A DNA stretch of 64,000 bases, from NCBI GenBank assembly GCA_933228895.1, contig OW121849.1, positions 124,810,849-124,874,848 on the forward strand. The letters are read 5' to 3'. The stretch comes from Platycnemis pennipes. Lineage: Eukaryota > Arthropoda > Insecta > Odonata > Platycnemididae. Below, piece by piece: positions 37,262-49,571 of this stretch. Numbering within the stretch: the stretch's first letter is position 1; each line of letters starts with the position of its first letter. The notes beneath the pieces are model-generated. The model worked only from the letters and a program-made list of their open reading frames with translations. It was not told where the DNA came from and did no database searches. The translations under genes were made by a program, and so were the position numbers.

Positions 37262-37490
37262 AAACATAAATAAATAAAGGAAAACTTTTTCTGATACAGT
37301 ACTGTCCGCAATTTTATTTAATGCAAGACTACACGGGTTTCGACGCTTAACGCGTCATCATCAGGTCTAGTTTTAATATTCTATTAGATCCTTTTCTATT
37401 AGATACTATTCTAGAATATTCTATTACTCTATTAAATAAAAACGTGGACAGTACTACATCAGCAAAAGTATTACTTTATTTATTTACGAT
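37262..37490. mobile_element. Inverted pair of Penelope-like 3' tails
   Basis: On the minus strand, 37387-37262 reads CCTGATGATGACGCGTTAAG, CGTCGAAACCCGTGTAGTC, then CATTAAATAAAAT and GCGGACAGTACTGTATCAG. On the plus strand, 37431-37490 reads ATTAAATAAA, GTGGACAGTACTACATCAGC and CTTTATTTATTTACG. The two outer segments are inverted copies (arms about 60 bases, roughly four in five positions matching) about 108 bases apart. The CTGATGATGACG..CGTCGAAACC text is the typical tail of PLEs in my memory. No coding part is left. Confidence 0.55.
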
Positions 37491-37606
37491 CATGCTGTTC
37501 CACCAAATCTCGCCTAACACGGTTGTATTCGTATGGAGACATACTTTCAAGGGCAGGCATATGATGTGGCTGTACTCATCGCCTCGACGCTGACTCCGGG
37601 ATTATA

Positions 37607-37680
37607 ATGCAAAATAAATGAGTTGGTGTATAAAAATAGGGCCATGCAAAATAAATGGGTTGGTGTATAAAAATAGGGCT
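37607..37680. repeat. Tandem repeat, 37-bp unit, two copies
   Basis: ATGCAAAATAAATG(A/G)GTTGG and TGTATAAAAATAGGGC(C/T) are repeated at 37607-37643 and 37644-37680 with two differences, so the duplication is recent. Confidence 0.9.
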
Positions 37681-40600
37681 CACAGTGAATCCGGAATAAA
37701 CAACACATATTTGTATTTTTCATCGATATAAAGAAAAGAGAAGGCCCAAGACTTCCCTCTTGACAAGGCAAGGTAATGAGGTGTTTTTATGCTTTCAAGT
37801 ACATGGGAGTATTTTGGACTCTAAATTCAACTTTTAGAGTTAATAGACAATAGAGTCTGTAAAGATGCTCAAGTGCATCTCAACAGACACTATTGAGTAC
37901 CTCATCAGGCACATACACCTTCTTGGAATCCAGGTGCAGGTGGTGTGAAGAAGAGAATAAAACCACATTCACATACTATGCGAATGTCCTGCTGTGATGA
38001 TGACTCGGAAAATATGTACTTTGACCACTCATGGAGCCCATAGAAGTAAGATAAATTCCCATAGGGGATCTGTAGGCCTATTAGCAAAAACATTGACCTC
38101 TATAGGTGAATCGGGGGTGGTAGGCACAGTGGACCAAGAGCTCTAGGTGCCTCAGGATCACTTTATGAGTTGCCGCGTAGTGTAGTGCTTACTGTTTCGT
38201 GGTCAGTATGCTAATTTTTTTAGCTGAGGGTCGAGTCAACTTTGAACTTTGGTGAAATCTAAGAAAACGCCAACGGAAGGTATGCAAAATCTTATCGACA
38301 CCTTGAAGAAAGACTGCAATTTCCGTGTATGATCCTTGAAGCGCACATTTAGCGAAAGGCTGCGAGATTTTTCTCCAAACTGAACGCAGCTATTGGCATG
38401 GTGGCGTCCGCCACGGGAAGAAAATTTGACAACGTATGTAGGTAAGTACTGGAATAAATCGGCATATACTCGGATGGAAGGGAAGGAGTGGTGGAGTATT
38501 CTCAGTAATTCCATTCGTTGATGGAGTTCAGTTAAGTCAAAGTACTCACACGATGGAAACGGGGTGTAAGGCTGAAGGTAAAGACAAATTAGGTAGCAAG
38601 GTAGTGAGGCAATAAAAGAAGGCATGGAGACTGCATGAAAAAAAAGAGAATACTGAAATCCCAATGACTTCAAACACGAAACGGCACAGCACTCTGAATC
38701 TCACAGAAACGATCAATTTGACTGATTTTATAGTGTTATCCACAGTTTCTTGGTTCACGAACGCGTAGTTAACCAGCACCTTAGGTTTTCCAACTGCAAT
38801 GCCATATCATTCTTCAATAGCAGCGCTTCCCAACCAGTTACCAGGTACGCGCACTGGAATACTAAATTCTGATTGAGAACCTTTACACAGCGCCCACCAA
38901 CTCTAGTAGATAGTTAACGATTCCAACCACAAGTTTCGTGTAATGATAAAAAATGACGCTTTTTAACACCTACATCTACCAAATTCAGATTCCAAAAATT
39001 ATCAGCTTTCATCAAGGTTACATATCCTGTGGTTTATGCAACAAACTATTATTGTGAGCTACATTGCATAACTTTGAGGATAATTAACCTGGAAAAATTA
39101 TTGAATGTATACCAAAAGAATAATGGAAAGGGTATTAGTGCTTACATATTGCTTATGTAGGCATTCCATGAGTCTAATGTTTTTTCTATATGCCCGTTAT
39201 AAGAAAGCTTTAAATTATTCATTGAATACTCCTCCTTCGTAAATATACTTACAGCCAACAAATGGCATCAAACCACTCCACATAGCTATGAAGTCATAGG
39301 TACTTCTGTAAAACCTCTATTTATATTGTGCTTATGACCATATACTACAGGTGAATAATTTCGTCAATACCATTTTATAATATATTCTGTACATCCTCCA
39401 ATCGCCCACAGCATGATTTACTCCCACCAATTAAATAGCCGAGGTAAAGAATGAATATCCAAGTATGTTTTCCGGTATTTAGGCACTCAAAAAGCAATTT
39501 CCTTGCCCTGACATTCAGAAATATTTTCTTCGCGATGCTTGTAATTTTTCTCTCTTCTACCGATGAACTCCATAAGCACTCTTTGAACAATAGATAAAGG
39601 TATAAGTATATTATTGACTGCCGCAAACAAAAGTAGAAAGTGATACATGATGAATTGACCATTAAAATAAATAAGGATGATTAATTGAGAAATTGAGTTG
39701 GAATAATTTGCCTTTGCATTGGCGGGTGGCCCAAATTTCATCAGACATAAGACCACAGCTAAAATGCAATTTAATTCTGTAACAAAATTATGTGCTCATA
39801 TTTAACTACTCATACTAAAAATTCTATATTCTATAAAACTCATATTTCACTCATTTGAAATTTCCACATGGCCGATTCTCATTAATTTTTAGGGCTCATA
39901 AAATGGTATTAATCTGGCTGTAATATTTCTTTTGGCACATTAAACCAACCATATACATTATTTTTTAATCCATTAATCGAATATTTGACTAATTAGAAAT
40001 ATTTAACAGTTAACTCCTAATTCATTACCAAATCAAAATTTTCAACTTGTGTCTATCAAATGAGATGAAGCAAGCTAGGAAGAGGAGCTACGGAAACCAC
40101 TATTTTTTGAGTGCATAAAGATATCTGATGATGTGTATTTTTTCCTTATAAAAATTGATTTAACGACATAAACTAGGTAGTTGCACATGAAGAGAGATAA
40201 AGTGAAAATAATTAAATAAATCGTCGCCTCTACAGTTAACGTTTAATGGCGAAAACTAGTCCACGTTATGCGTGCGCACGTAGTCCCAACGTTTAAGCAT
40301 ACAAATGTTGAGCATTAGATGAGCCAGATAGTGGTTGAAGATGAACGCAATGGCGATGGAGCAGAACCAGCAAGAGAGGGAAACAGTAGGAGAGAAGTAA
40401 TGTGGGACAAACTCATTGAAAGGGGGCCACCCTTGATTAACTCCTCCTTTGTGTAACTCCCGTAAAAGGAGAAGCAGCTGGAACTGAAAGGGGAAAGAGA
40501 AAAGGGTTGAATGGAAGGGGAAGTTAAGGCCTGTCCTGGAGGGCGTTCACCAGATGACAGTGAAAAGAGAAAGGGGCACTTGACATCGAAATCCAAGTTG

Positions 40601-41409
40601 GGTCGTATTGGCGAGACAATGGCATGAAACGAGCCAAGCAAAGGGGTTAACGGGAAAGAGATATTACTGAATGAGGAATAAAGAAATTAAACCAAAATTT
40701 CCCGCGGCAAGTATTCTCCAAAGGTTTTAGTACGGTAAATGTTCGCAGTTCTCAGAAAGCTTTCTCAGCTGCTGGAGATGAGAATGATTAAGGGCGGGAA
40801 CTTAGTTCAACACAAGAGATACCTTTGAGATGAAGAGATAAAGCACTCGCAGTAAATGGAAGAAACACACGTCATAATAGGATAATCAAGTGTTCTGAGA
40901 GGGTTACTTAAGTCTTATTTGCTTCATATTGCTTCTTAGTATGATTGAAAGTGATATTTATACCCAAAAAAGTGATGCTTCTGAAAATGATCCATGCTTA
41001 CTGCTAGTCCTCCATTGCTGTTGGAATGGTGGTGTATGTTGTTACTGTGGAGGTTAAAATATATATCCATTTAAATTAAAATGCTGCTAATTTTTATTAA
41101 ATAATTTACTATTTTAAATAAAAGGAAGCATTTTCGCTATCTTCATGAAAAGCTGAAAACTATCACGAATTGCCTCATAATGTTGTAAAGATACCGTAGC
41201 CACAGTTTCTTATAGATCAATCATGCTTATTCCAATTTTTGAAACTGAAGCTTAGGGTAAACAAGAAACCTAAAAGAAATACCTCTTTTTTCTTAATTAA
41301 TATATAAAACCCTCACATTCCGCATACTATGCTCAATATTGTGGCACATTTTCTCCTAAAAATATTTTATATTAATGAAGCAATAAAAACCCATAACCTC
41401 TAATAAACT
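37681..41409. other. No clear gene; one possible SINE head
   Basis: Mostly AT-rich. Near 38173-38240 the plus strand shows GCCGCGTAGTGTAGTGCTTA and, later, GAGGGTCGAGTC, which resemble the A and B boxes of a tRNA-derived SINE, preceded by AGGTGCCTCAGG. This is too worn to call. Open frames (89-145 codons, for example minus 38236-38673 and 40315-40641) carry no recognisable motifs. Confidence 0.35.
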
Positions 41410-43700
41410 CAAAGTAATCACCCATCTCTACTTGATCCTCTGTCAGCTCTCCCCTTCACATAAATATATTTTTTCTTTTTGTATCCTTAACTACTTGCTC
41501 CATGCATTTCATACGAAGCCTTCCTTTTCTATTCTTCCCTTTCACTTTTCTCTCGGCAAATGTCTTCCTCAGGTCATCGTGTCTTAGTATATGGCCGATT
41601 AAGTTGTCCTGTCTTCTTTTTCAGGATTTCAACAGAGTTCTTTTTCATTTCATTCATCGTAGGGCTTAATCAAGTAAGTAACTCGGTCTGTCCATTTGAT
41701 ATGTCCATGCTTCTGAAGCACTGCATTTCGAATGAATCCATTCTTGACTTCTCTTCAGCTATTATCATCCATGCCTCACATAAAAATGCTCAAAAATGTT
41801 CTGATTAATTGTTTCCTTCCTTCCAGGCTTGTATTTTTGACGTAAAGTAAATTTTTCTTTTAGTAAAAATATCTTTTTCGCCTGCTTCATTGCACTCACT
41901 ATTTCCATCTTGCTTCGCCCATCACTTATTATTTAGCATCTTAGATAGCAATACTCGCCCAATTCTTTTAGCTTCTGCCTCAAAATTTTAACATTGGTCT
42001 TGGCCTACTGTCTTCCACTGCATAGCATTAGCTTTGTTTTCTTCTGAGTTGTCTTTACATGATGTCTGGCTAATCTGTTTTCCATGTTAACTATGGTCTT
42101 CTTCAAATCCCTTTCCGACTTGGCCATGACTGTTATGCCAGAGACAAATCGCAGCATGCTATATTTTCCACGTGAGTAGTCACTTCCGAGGACGTGTTGT
42201 TGAATTCATTATTATATTTCTCAATGCATAGGGGAGGGTGGGGTTAAATGGACCGCTTTTCGATTTCGTTGTCCTAATGGGCGGATTCAGGCAATATTAC
42301 TTCCAAAAATCTTGTAGAAAATTTTGTGCTCTATAACTGCTAAAAACTTGTCAAGCCGTATGAGCATCAAAAGTACGTTTTTGTGGCCGTATTTTGGAAA
42401 GTGCATCCGGTCCATTTAGCTCCACCGTGGAGTAAAATGGACCATGGGTGGGGCTAAATGAACCATATAGTATTTTAAGCGAAATGAGTGTTTCGAGGTG
42501 GCTTTCGAAGGGAGAAACAGAAAAAGAAGTGAATTAAAAATGAAATAAGTGATTTTGATAACAAAAGTCATTTATTAATATATAGTTAGTTCCTCGACAG
42601 AAATATGTTCGCCTTAATTTTTGCGTTCATTTTTCGCGATTCTTTGGAGCTGCGGGTGCACTTTTGCGTGCCTCCGCGGCATCCTGCTATGCTAATAGAT
42701 CCTCCATAATTTCCTTCTCCATGAAATCAAAGAAAACGCCAAAATGCAAGCAAAACACGCGGTTCATTTAGCCCCAAAGCAAACGGACCATTTAGCCCCA
42801 CAGCAAGTTTTGGCAGTGGGATAGGCGCACAACAGAAATCCATGAGTTGATCCCCTGAACTCCATTTTTTCCAAAAAAAAAAAAAAAAAGCACTATTCAC
42901 TTACCTATTGTACCGAAATTCACAATAAAAACTTCACAAAAACTCTCAGCAATCAAAACCTTCGGAGCACTAAATGTTTTAGTGATCACACAATAACGAA
43001 AACCGAAACATAAGTGGGCTTGCGTTGCCACAAGTGGCGCATAAAACGGCTAATGTTCCTTTTTGCTACCAAAGGCCGCCTCCATTAAAAATTTGAACTC
43101 TCTAGCTCATCAAAAATTTGCGCAAATTTGATTTGAAGGAATCAATTGCGGTCCATTTAGCCCCACTCTCCCCTACATTATGGGAGACGAGTGTGAAACC
43201 TTGTTCCACTCCTTTCTTATTCTTGCTACTCCGCTTCTTGCTCTACATTTAATTTAAACTACTTTGTTTTCTTATAACCTGTAGATCCTTCTAATCTTAA
43301 TCTAATTTGTCTGTATGACACTGAAATTACTTTCAGAGTTACAAGCATTTCATAACATTCCAGGTTGTCAAAAGTATTTTAGAAATCCACAAAAGCAATA
43401 AACGTCGATGTTCTTTTCCATTGTTCTCTCTACGAGTAGCCTAAGGGCCGGCATTGCCTCTTGTGCCCTTGCTTTTCCTGAATTCCAATTGGTATTCTTC
43501 CACGAACTATTCTGCTTTTCTTTCTATTCTTCTATAGATGGTCGTAGTAAATAGTAGTAGTCCTCGAGGCATGTACGGTCATGGTTAAATCTAAAATGTT
43601 CACAGCTCGCAGCGTTCTCCTGTTTGTAAATAGGGACTATTATGTTTTCTAGAAGTCTGTGAGACTTCCTCCTGTTCAGTACAATTCGCATCCTTTGAAC
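41410..43700 (-). pseudogene. LINE remnant with RT domain (copy 5), split by a DNA transposon
   Basis: Reading the minus strand from 43700: LENIIVPIYKQENAASCEHF (RT fingers, family pattern IIPIYKKGD..ECENYRGI), then, in other frames, IGIQEKQGHKR and TFIAFVDF.NTFDNLE (pattern FVDLEKAFDN). Next comes GVEQGFTLV, which is the GVRQGCPLSP box. After the 943-bp insertion the frame continues CIEKYNNEF, then LRFVSGITVMAKSERDLKKT at 42140, where FADD has become FVSG. Near 41930: SDGRSKMEIVSAMKQAKKIF. The end near 41430-41500 is worn. Several frame shifts and the lost catalytic aspartates show it is dead. Confidence 0.75.
42231..43173. mobile_element. DNA transposon, 943 bp, TA target duplication, 26-bp terminal inverted repeats
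   Basis: Left end GGGGAGGGTGGGGTTAAATG then GACCGC. The right end, read on the minus strand, is GGGGAGAGTGGGGCTAAATG then GACCGC: 26 bases with two mismatches. TA precedes (42229-42230) and follows (43174-43175). Removing the element and one TA restores the LINE reading (..SHNVCIEKY..), which proves the boundaries. Further copies of the core GGACCATTTAGCCCCAC or its variants lie inside at about 42409, 42448, 42761 and 42785. On the minus strand 42722-42600 carries MEKEIMEDLLA, a stop, then QDAAEARKSAPAAPKNREK, which looks like the charged tail of a lost transposase. An AATAAA on the same strand lies near 42575. It is therefore a non-autonomous deletion derivative. Superfamily not assigned. 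Confidence 0.85.
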
Positions 43701-44454
43701 TCCAAATATGGATATTAAAAAAATAAGTGAAACAGCTAGGAAGAGGGGCGTTTCTGTAATCATAGTAAAGCAAGTCTTGTAAAAGTTACGGGCTATGAGC
43801 GTTTAGATTTCAGAAACTCATAAATTCTAAGATCGTAGCAATTAAAATTCATTGGAATGGGCAAGGACCAGAACAAAGTATAAAATTTAAATAAAATTGC
43901 ACCTCGTGAAAAAATCAGGAATATCGAAACCATGTCTGATCCTTAAACAGATGTATAGAAGTTAAGTATGAAGTCTCTCCTTAATATTTACATGGAAAGC
44001 ACTATTTCATAAAGTGGACATATTACAATACCACAAGTCAAAATAAAGAAGAAATAACCCAAAACAAAGAACTCCTTTGAGCATAGTTTATTCACCAACT
44101 GGAATTAACTTTCAAAACGTTATTTCGTACATAGAAGACAGAAAATAACTTTAGTAAATAAAAAATGATTACCACTACTCAAGATAAGAATTACTTTCCC
44201 ACGTAATGTGACATAAAAAGGAAAAGACCAGAAATATTTCCTTCTCAAGAAAACGAAATATCATCAGGATTTTGGCTGCAAGTTTGGCTAATCAAAAATG
44301 AAAAAATATCCGATACTACAGAAAATCAGAGAAAATACAAGTAAATCGAGGGATGGACGTAATTAAGGAAACTACAACTATAGAACGTATCCAGCAAGAT
44401 TAGTATTGACGTACAAAGGATAAAGAATTTTTCAAGACCCTTCCGTCATCAACA

Positions 44455-44515
44455 TCATCCGTTATCATCATCATCATCATCTTCCCTTCCGTCATCATCA
44501 TCAGTTATCAATTCT
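44455..44515. repeat. ATC microsatellite
   Basis: Imperfect (ATC)n with TTATCATCATCATCATCATC at 44463 onward and a second short run GTCATCATCATC near 44492. It sits at the 3' end of the minus-strand LINE remnant that follows, a usual place for LINE-tail microsatellites. Confidence 0.8.
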
Positions 44516-45085
44516 AAGATTGGTTAGACGCTCCACTCAATTCTCCCCTCAGTCAATCTCTTCATTCTTGCATCAGTCTTTTATTTAACACCTTCATTGG
44601 TCCATAAATTACACATGAAGCGTTCTTTTGCCATTCTTCCCTTTCACTTTTCCCTCCTTATCATACCATCATGTCTCAATATGAGGCTTGTTAAATTATT
44701 CCGTCTTCTCTCTAATGTTTTCATCAAATTTCTCGCTTCTTCAACTCTTCTTAAGACTTTTTAGTTTGTTACACGCTCGATTCATTTTATCTTCTTCAGT
44801 CTTGTATAATATCACATCTTAAATGTCTATAGCCTTCATTTCTCCGCTACTGTTATTTTCCATGCCTCACTGCTATGAATAAGCGTGTTGCATATTCTGT
44901 TGAATTTTTTCCGTACCTCCACGCATTTATTTCTTCATCTGTCGGTATTTTTTGTGGTAGAATCGCCTAGTCTATTCCAGTGACTAATTCCTTGTTGCTT
45001 AACCATCGCTAGTTGTTCAGCCTACCAGATAGCAATACTCTTTCATCTGAAATAGCTTATGCTTTAGGTGATAAAAACTTGAAAT
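44516..45085 (-). pseudogene. LINE C-terminal remnant (copy 6)
   Basis: Minus-strand reading in shifting frames: SSEAWKITVAEKMKAI near 44840-44890, LMKTLERRRNNLTSLILRHD near 44690-44735, and the end RIEWS..SNQS near 44530. This is the same tail as the copies at 24640 and 7699. It lies about 800 bp from another minus-strand copy, so the two could derive from one disrupted insertion, though each has its own 3' part. Confidence 0.65.
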
Positions 45086-48000
45086 GCTGATTCTTCTCAG
45101 TGTGGGGATAAAAGTAACCAATATTTTATGAAAACAGCTCTTTTCACATCATTTTCCACTCTTACTGTCGAATAGATTTTATGAAATCACCCACTTTTAA
45201 TGAACTACACATGTAGATTTTTTAAATATTATTAAAGCATATAAGTTTGCTTCAAATATTTGTATACTATATACTTTATAAATATACAATGACATTAATA
45301 ATTTTATAACCATGCTAAAATAGTTTCGACATTTTATTCTTATTGACTCTTGAAAAACAATATCAAGTTAAAACGACATAGAGTAACTTTTTTGTAGCCA
45401 GATGATTTGGGAACACTCCTATATAGGTAGTACAGTACTTGGGAACACTGTATTATAGGGAACACTCCTATAGGTTGAACAAAAGTTTATGCTTCACCAA
45501 AGATACATAAAAAATGTTCTTCCAGCGCTGAATCCAATCATTTTTTTAACTTTCAACCATTGATGATTAGTCAGTAACCATTAAACCTATCATTTCTCTT
45601 GCGGAGAATAATTTTATTGGCAACAATGTTGAAATAAAGATAGTATTACTCTTGTGATATTTAGCATATTTCTTCAATAAAAGGCCAAACGTCTTAATGT
45701 TATGAGGGTCTCATAATTGAATAAAAACGATCAACTGATCTATTTAAAATTTTTAACCATTTTTACTGACTCTAGAGTGTTTTTTTTAATATTCCTATGA
45801 AAAAGGCTTCTTATGACTCCGGTATCAACACATAATACTTGGGATTAAGATAGCGCAAAATAAAGAAAATCCTAACATGTCATTTGAGTAATTAATCAAT
45901 CATACGGGTCATTAACTGGCTTAATAAAGTCAATAACGACTTAACACATCCGGTAAAACAGAACATTTCTCTGGATGTCAACTAAATTTTAACATCTAAA
46001 CGCTAGTGAACTTTAGGGGAAAATGGGAGGCAAAAATACCGTTTGAGAAATCATATCGTGGGCAGTGAGCGAAGAATCCCAAAAGTTTTCATTGAATCTA
46101 AAAGTCTCAAAATTCCTCTCAAAATGGTGCAGGCATTCATTTTGCATAGTCTTAAGTCAAAACCATATGGTGGAGAATATATAAGTTTCAATGGATGAGT
46201 CCGGTACCTCTACGTTGAAAACATTTTGAGAGGAAAATAAAGCGGAAACCTTATGAAACATTTATAATTTTAAGTGATTCCCTTAGAATGGATTTTAATT
46301 CCGTTAGAATGGATATTCCATTTAAAAGAAAGGTAAAAAATGAGATATGTATATGAGCCGCAAAGTGGTTTTCCAGACTTCTTTCTTGGCAAGAAGTTTA
46401 ACAACTACGCAGTTTAATAACTACGCTTTTAGAGGAGTGCCTTTGAAAAGTGTGATAAGTTCAAACTTCTATAACTCTTTTAGTAATTTTGACTTCTACT
46501 TGACCCGTCCATTGAGGTGACTCAATCGAAACTTCGTTAATGTTGTTACCTTTGACATTTAGACTTTTTCTGGGGAACAAATCGTTAATAATGAAAAAAG
46601 TAATTGTATGTAAACATAAACGTTTTGGCAAGTTTTCACGATTTGCGCATATATTTACCCCAGTTTTTGCTGTGAACTTAAATTTAATTTTATACCCAGC
46701 GCTACGCTGGTACCACTAATAAAATGCTCTTAAACGAAAACTTCACTCAAAGAGTATTTACAGGTTTTCTCATGAATGAAGACGAATTACAGAGCCTGCT
46801 TCATTTTGGGCCATTGCTATTGTTTCAGAGGACTAACTAAGGCGAGGTACTTGTCATCTATCACGATCAATGGTCTTGAACGTTTAAGAAAGTCAGAAAA
46901 CATTTTTTGGGATTTATGTCACATCAAAAATGCCTTTGGCCGTAAGTAGGTTCTTGTAAATATGAATAACTTAATCATTCGACGCCGCGTTATAGAGAAT
47001 ACAATATGTTAACATCGGTACTTACCCCTACGCAGACATTTCACTAATTCGGGAATAAAGTGAAAGTTAATAAACAGATAATATGACGATATAACAGAAG
47101 GATTCAAGTAACATAATTTACCCTCTAGTTGTCTGCCTAGAGGGCATAATCACTGAGATCTCAATATTTACTACGTAAATTTTTGCCTGCTAATTCATAT
47201 AAAGTACGTACCAGTGGAAATAGCTGATTTACATCTTTAATAAAACTTCCATTAGAAAAACTAAGGTTGTATTCGGTGGTAAAAGAGAAACGAGTCATAT
47301 CATTTATACCAATTTGATTAATATACCAATGCTTCCCATTCTTTAGAAAATAAGTAACAGAGGAAATGAAAGAATCTGAAGAACCCTCACCTTATTTTTT
47401 CAATCAATTTTACGTATTTTATCCCACATGGCACACACTTTAAGAATTCCACCCACCCTCTACAGTTCAAGGGCCAAATTACCACGAAAAGTTTATAAAT
47501 GCAGCTAACATATTTATGAATACTTTTCACCGAGAACGTTCCGCCGAAGTTTTAAAATTTGCATTCTTCCCTTCGTTTGCATATCACTTCATATTTAACT
47601 AAAATCTCATAACTCTAATCCCTAATCCGTTTCACACCTGCTCCCCTCGCTTCTATCTTCTCAGGATCGTGGCCACAAACGCCGAGCAACTCAATTTTAT
47701 CTCCCCATTCTTCCACTACTGACATCACACATAGATTATATAAAATGCATAATAATCACCCATTTGTGTTACTGTTCTACAAAAAAATTGCAAAGCAATA
47801 TTTTCAAAAGTTATTACTCCATCATCAAATGCATAATCCTCAATATGTGCCGTAATAACCATTGCAATCGTTGAATATAATGAAACAGCTATTAGCATTT
47901 CAGTGATGCAAGTTCCATATGTTTGTAAAACGTTTGTCTACACACAGTTAAACATTTATCTGCTTAAGTAAGATTTTATCATTATTTTTTGTTTATCTTA

Positions 48001-48205
48001 GTCACATTCAAAGCGTAAAATTTGAGATTGTACAGAAGATCCCCGGATAGGGATTTAGGGATACTTAGACAAGAATGGAAGATTAATCGCAACATATTTA
48101 AAGAACCATTGACGTGAAAATGGGGATAGACGTAAAATACTGCAAGTTACATATATTTTTATTTTCACGTGGCGAAGTAGATGATTTCCGATTCCCTACT
48201 TTTTC
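45086..48205. other. No recognisable gene or element
   Basis: AT-rich. GGGAACACTCCTATA recurs near 45409 and 45458 as a small direct repeat, and CCAGCG/CGCTGG at 46697-46711 forms a six-pair hairpin. Nothing else was noticed. Confidence 0.4.
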
Positions 48206-48277
48206 TGGTCACAATTCAGATATGTTCCAAGGGAATGTTACGATAGGTTATGTAGTGTATCATAATTAATACAAAAG

Positions 48278-48720
48278 TTAGGGTGGGAATCATTATCAGA
48301 GCGTAGGTAAGTACAGATTAAATTATTGCAGAAATTAAAATCAAATAGCTTTACCTAAGATGTTAGGCATATATATTAAAACTACCAGCGTATTATGCTA
48401 GATTCGACAAAATAAATAAGATTAGAGAGATAGATTGTCGTACTGATTGATTCAAAATATATTTTTCCCCCGTACTATAAGAGAACACAATAGACAGCAT
48501 AGCAAAGGGATAGGTAGGGGAAATATTTTAGTGGTCTTTTGTGTATGATGCATGTATTAACAACCAATACCTTAATTACTATGTAGATACTAACAATCTA
48601 GTTGCATGAGACCCTAGAGTAGCTTGTTTGCATGTCAATAGTGCATGCTTGGTGATATTAACCCCCTGCCTCACACCCTCGCAGTGGATTACAGGGTATC
48701 GCGTAGATGTAGATGAATGA
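48278..48720 (+). pseudogene. LINE type A C-terminus and 3' UTR (unit 1)
   Basis: Translation near 48284 gives WESLSERR, later LLQKLKSNSFT. Near 48460-48480 comes the worn counterpart of the MSFFPRTIREHN motif seen intact in unit 2. The 3' UTR contains GTGGATTACAGGGTATCGCG and ends near 48720 in a GATGTAGATGAATGAG tail. The reverse complement of this tail, CATCTACATCTAC..CCCTG..CCACTGCGAGGGTGTG, is a very common arthropod interspersed repeat in my memory. The 66-codon minus-strand frame here is antisense to it. Confidence 0.65.
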
Positions 48721-49344
48721 GTCCAAGGTTCTTCCGACCGTGAAATATCTTTAAGGCCACATGAACCCCTCTCTGACAAAATCTTTCAATCCAATGACCA
48801 AAGACTTCGCGTTTCTGCGTAAAATTATTTTTAAAATTATTAAACAGATTATTTATTCTCGTCTTAATCCGTTTGATTTTTTACAACTGTGCAAATAGCA
48901 ACTAGTGAGTAACGAGTTTTATTTTCCTAAACATAACACATTTTCGTTATTTTTATCGAAAAGGTCAACCGCAAGCACAAGTAATAGAGAGAAAAATATA
49001 AACAATATCGAAATTGGTCAAAATGTAGAAAAAAATATTAAGTAACGCCTTATATCCGAGCTTTGTCTATGGAATCATTTCCGAGCTCGATATTTTTCCT
49101 GGAAAGGTTGACGAATTTTCCATTAAGCAATTCTTTAAATTAAAATGCCTCCGAAAGCAGCAGAGCTATGCTGAACCATGTATGCTATTAAATCTCGTCA
49201 AGCAGTCAGTAATTTGGTTAAGACATACATAGAGCTCTGTACTATAATTAAAGTAAGGTTCGAGGGATCAGAAAAGGAGGATTTTCTTCTCCTCGTACAT
49301 TTGCTTGTGTTTATTTGTTAGTAGTAGTGCCTTAAATACCGCGG

Positions 49345-49381
49345 AATCCAGAATAATCAACAAAGTTGATTATTCTGGATT
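49345..49381. repeat. Perfect 17-bp hairpin, 3-base loop, present only in unit 1
   Basis: AATCCAGAATAATCAAC (49345-49361), loop AAA, then its exact reverse complement at 49365-49381. Unit 2 has the left arm and loop (54747 onward), but the right arm is replaced by about 90 bases of different sequence starting GGCTGTGCCGACACC. Confidence 0.9.
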
Positions 49382-49571
49382 GATGAAATGATGATTAAAG
49401 ATGAAATGGAATCGATCAATAGACAAACATATCTCTCGCGTCACCAACATAAGAGTCTACTTAAGGAAGATGAAACGGGAAAGATATTTGTCTAATATTT
49501 CCATAACATTTGCGTGAAGCGTGGCTCTCTAAGGATCAAAAGCATGGGAAAAGTAGACTAGAAAAGACTAT

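Noticed and set aside
38236..38673. 145-codon minus-strand open frame
   Set aside because: No recognisable motif, overlaps another minus-strand frame, and no splice or promoter signals support it.
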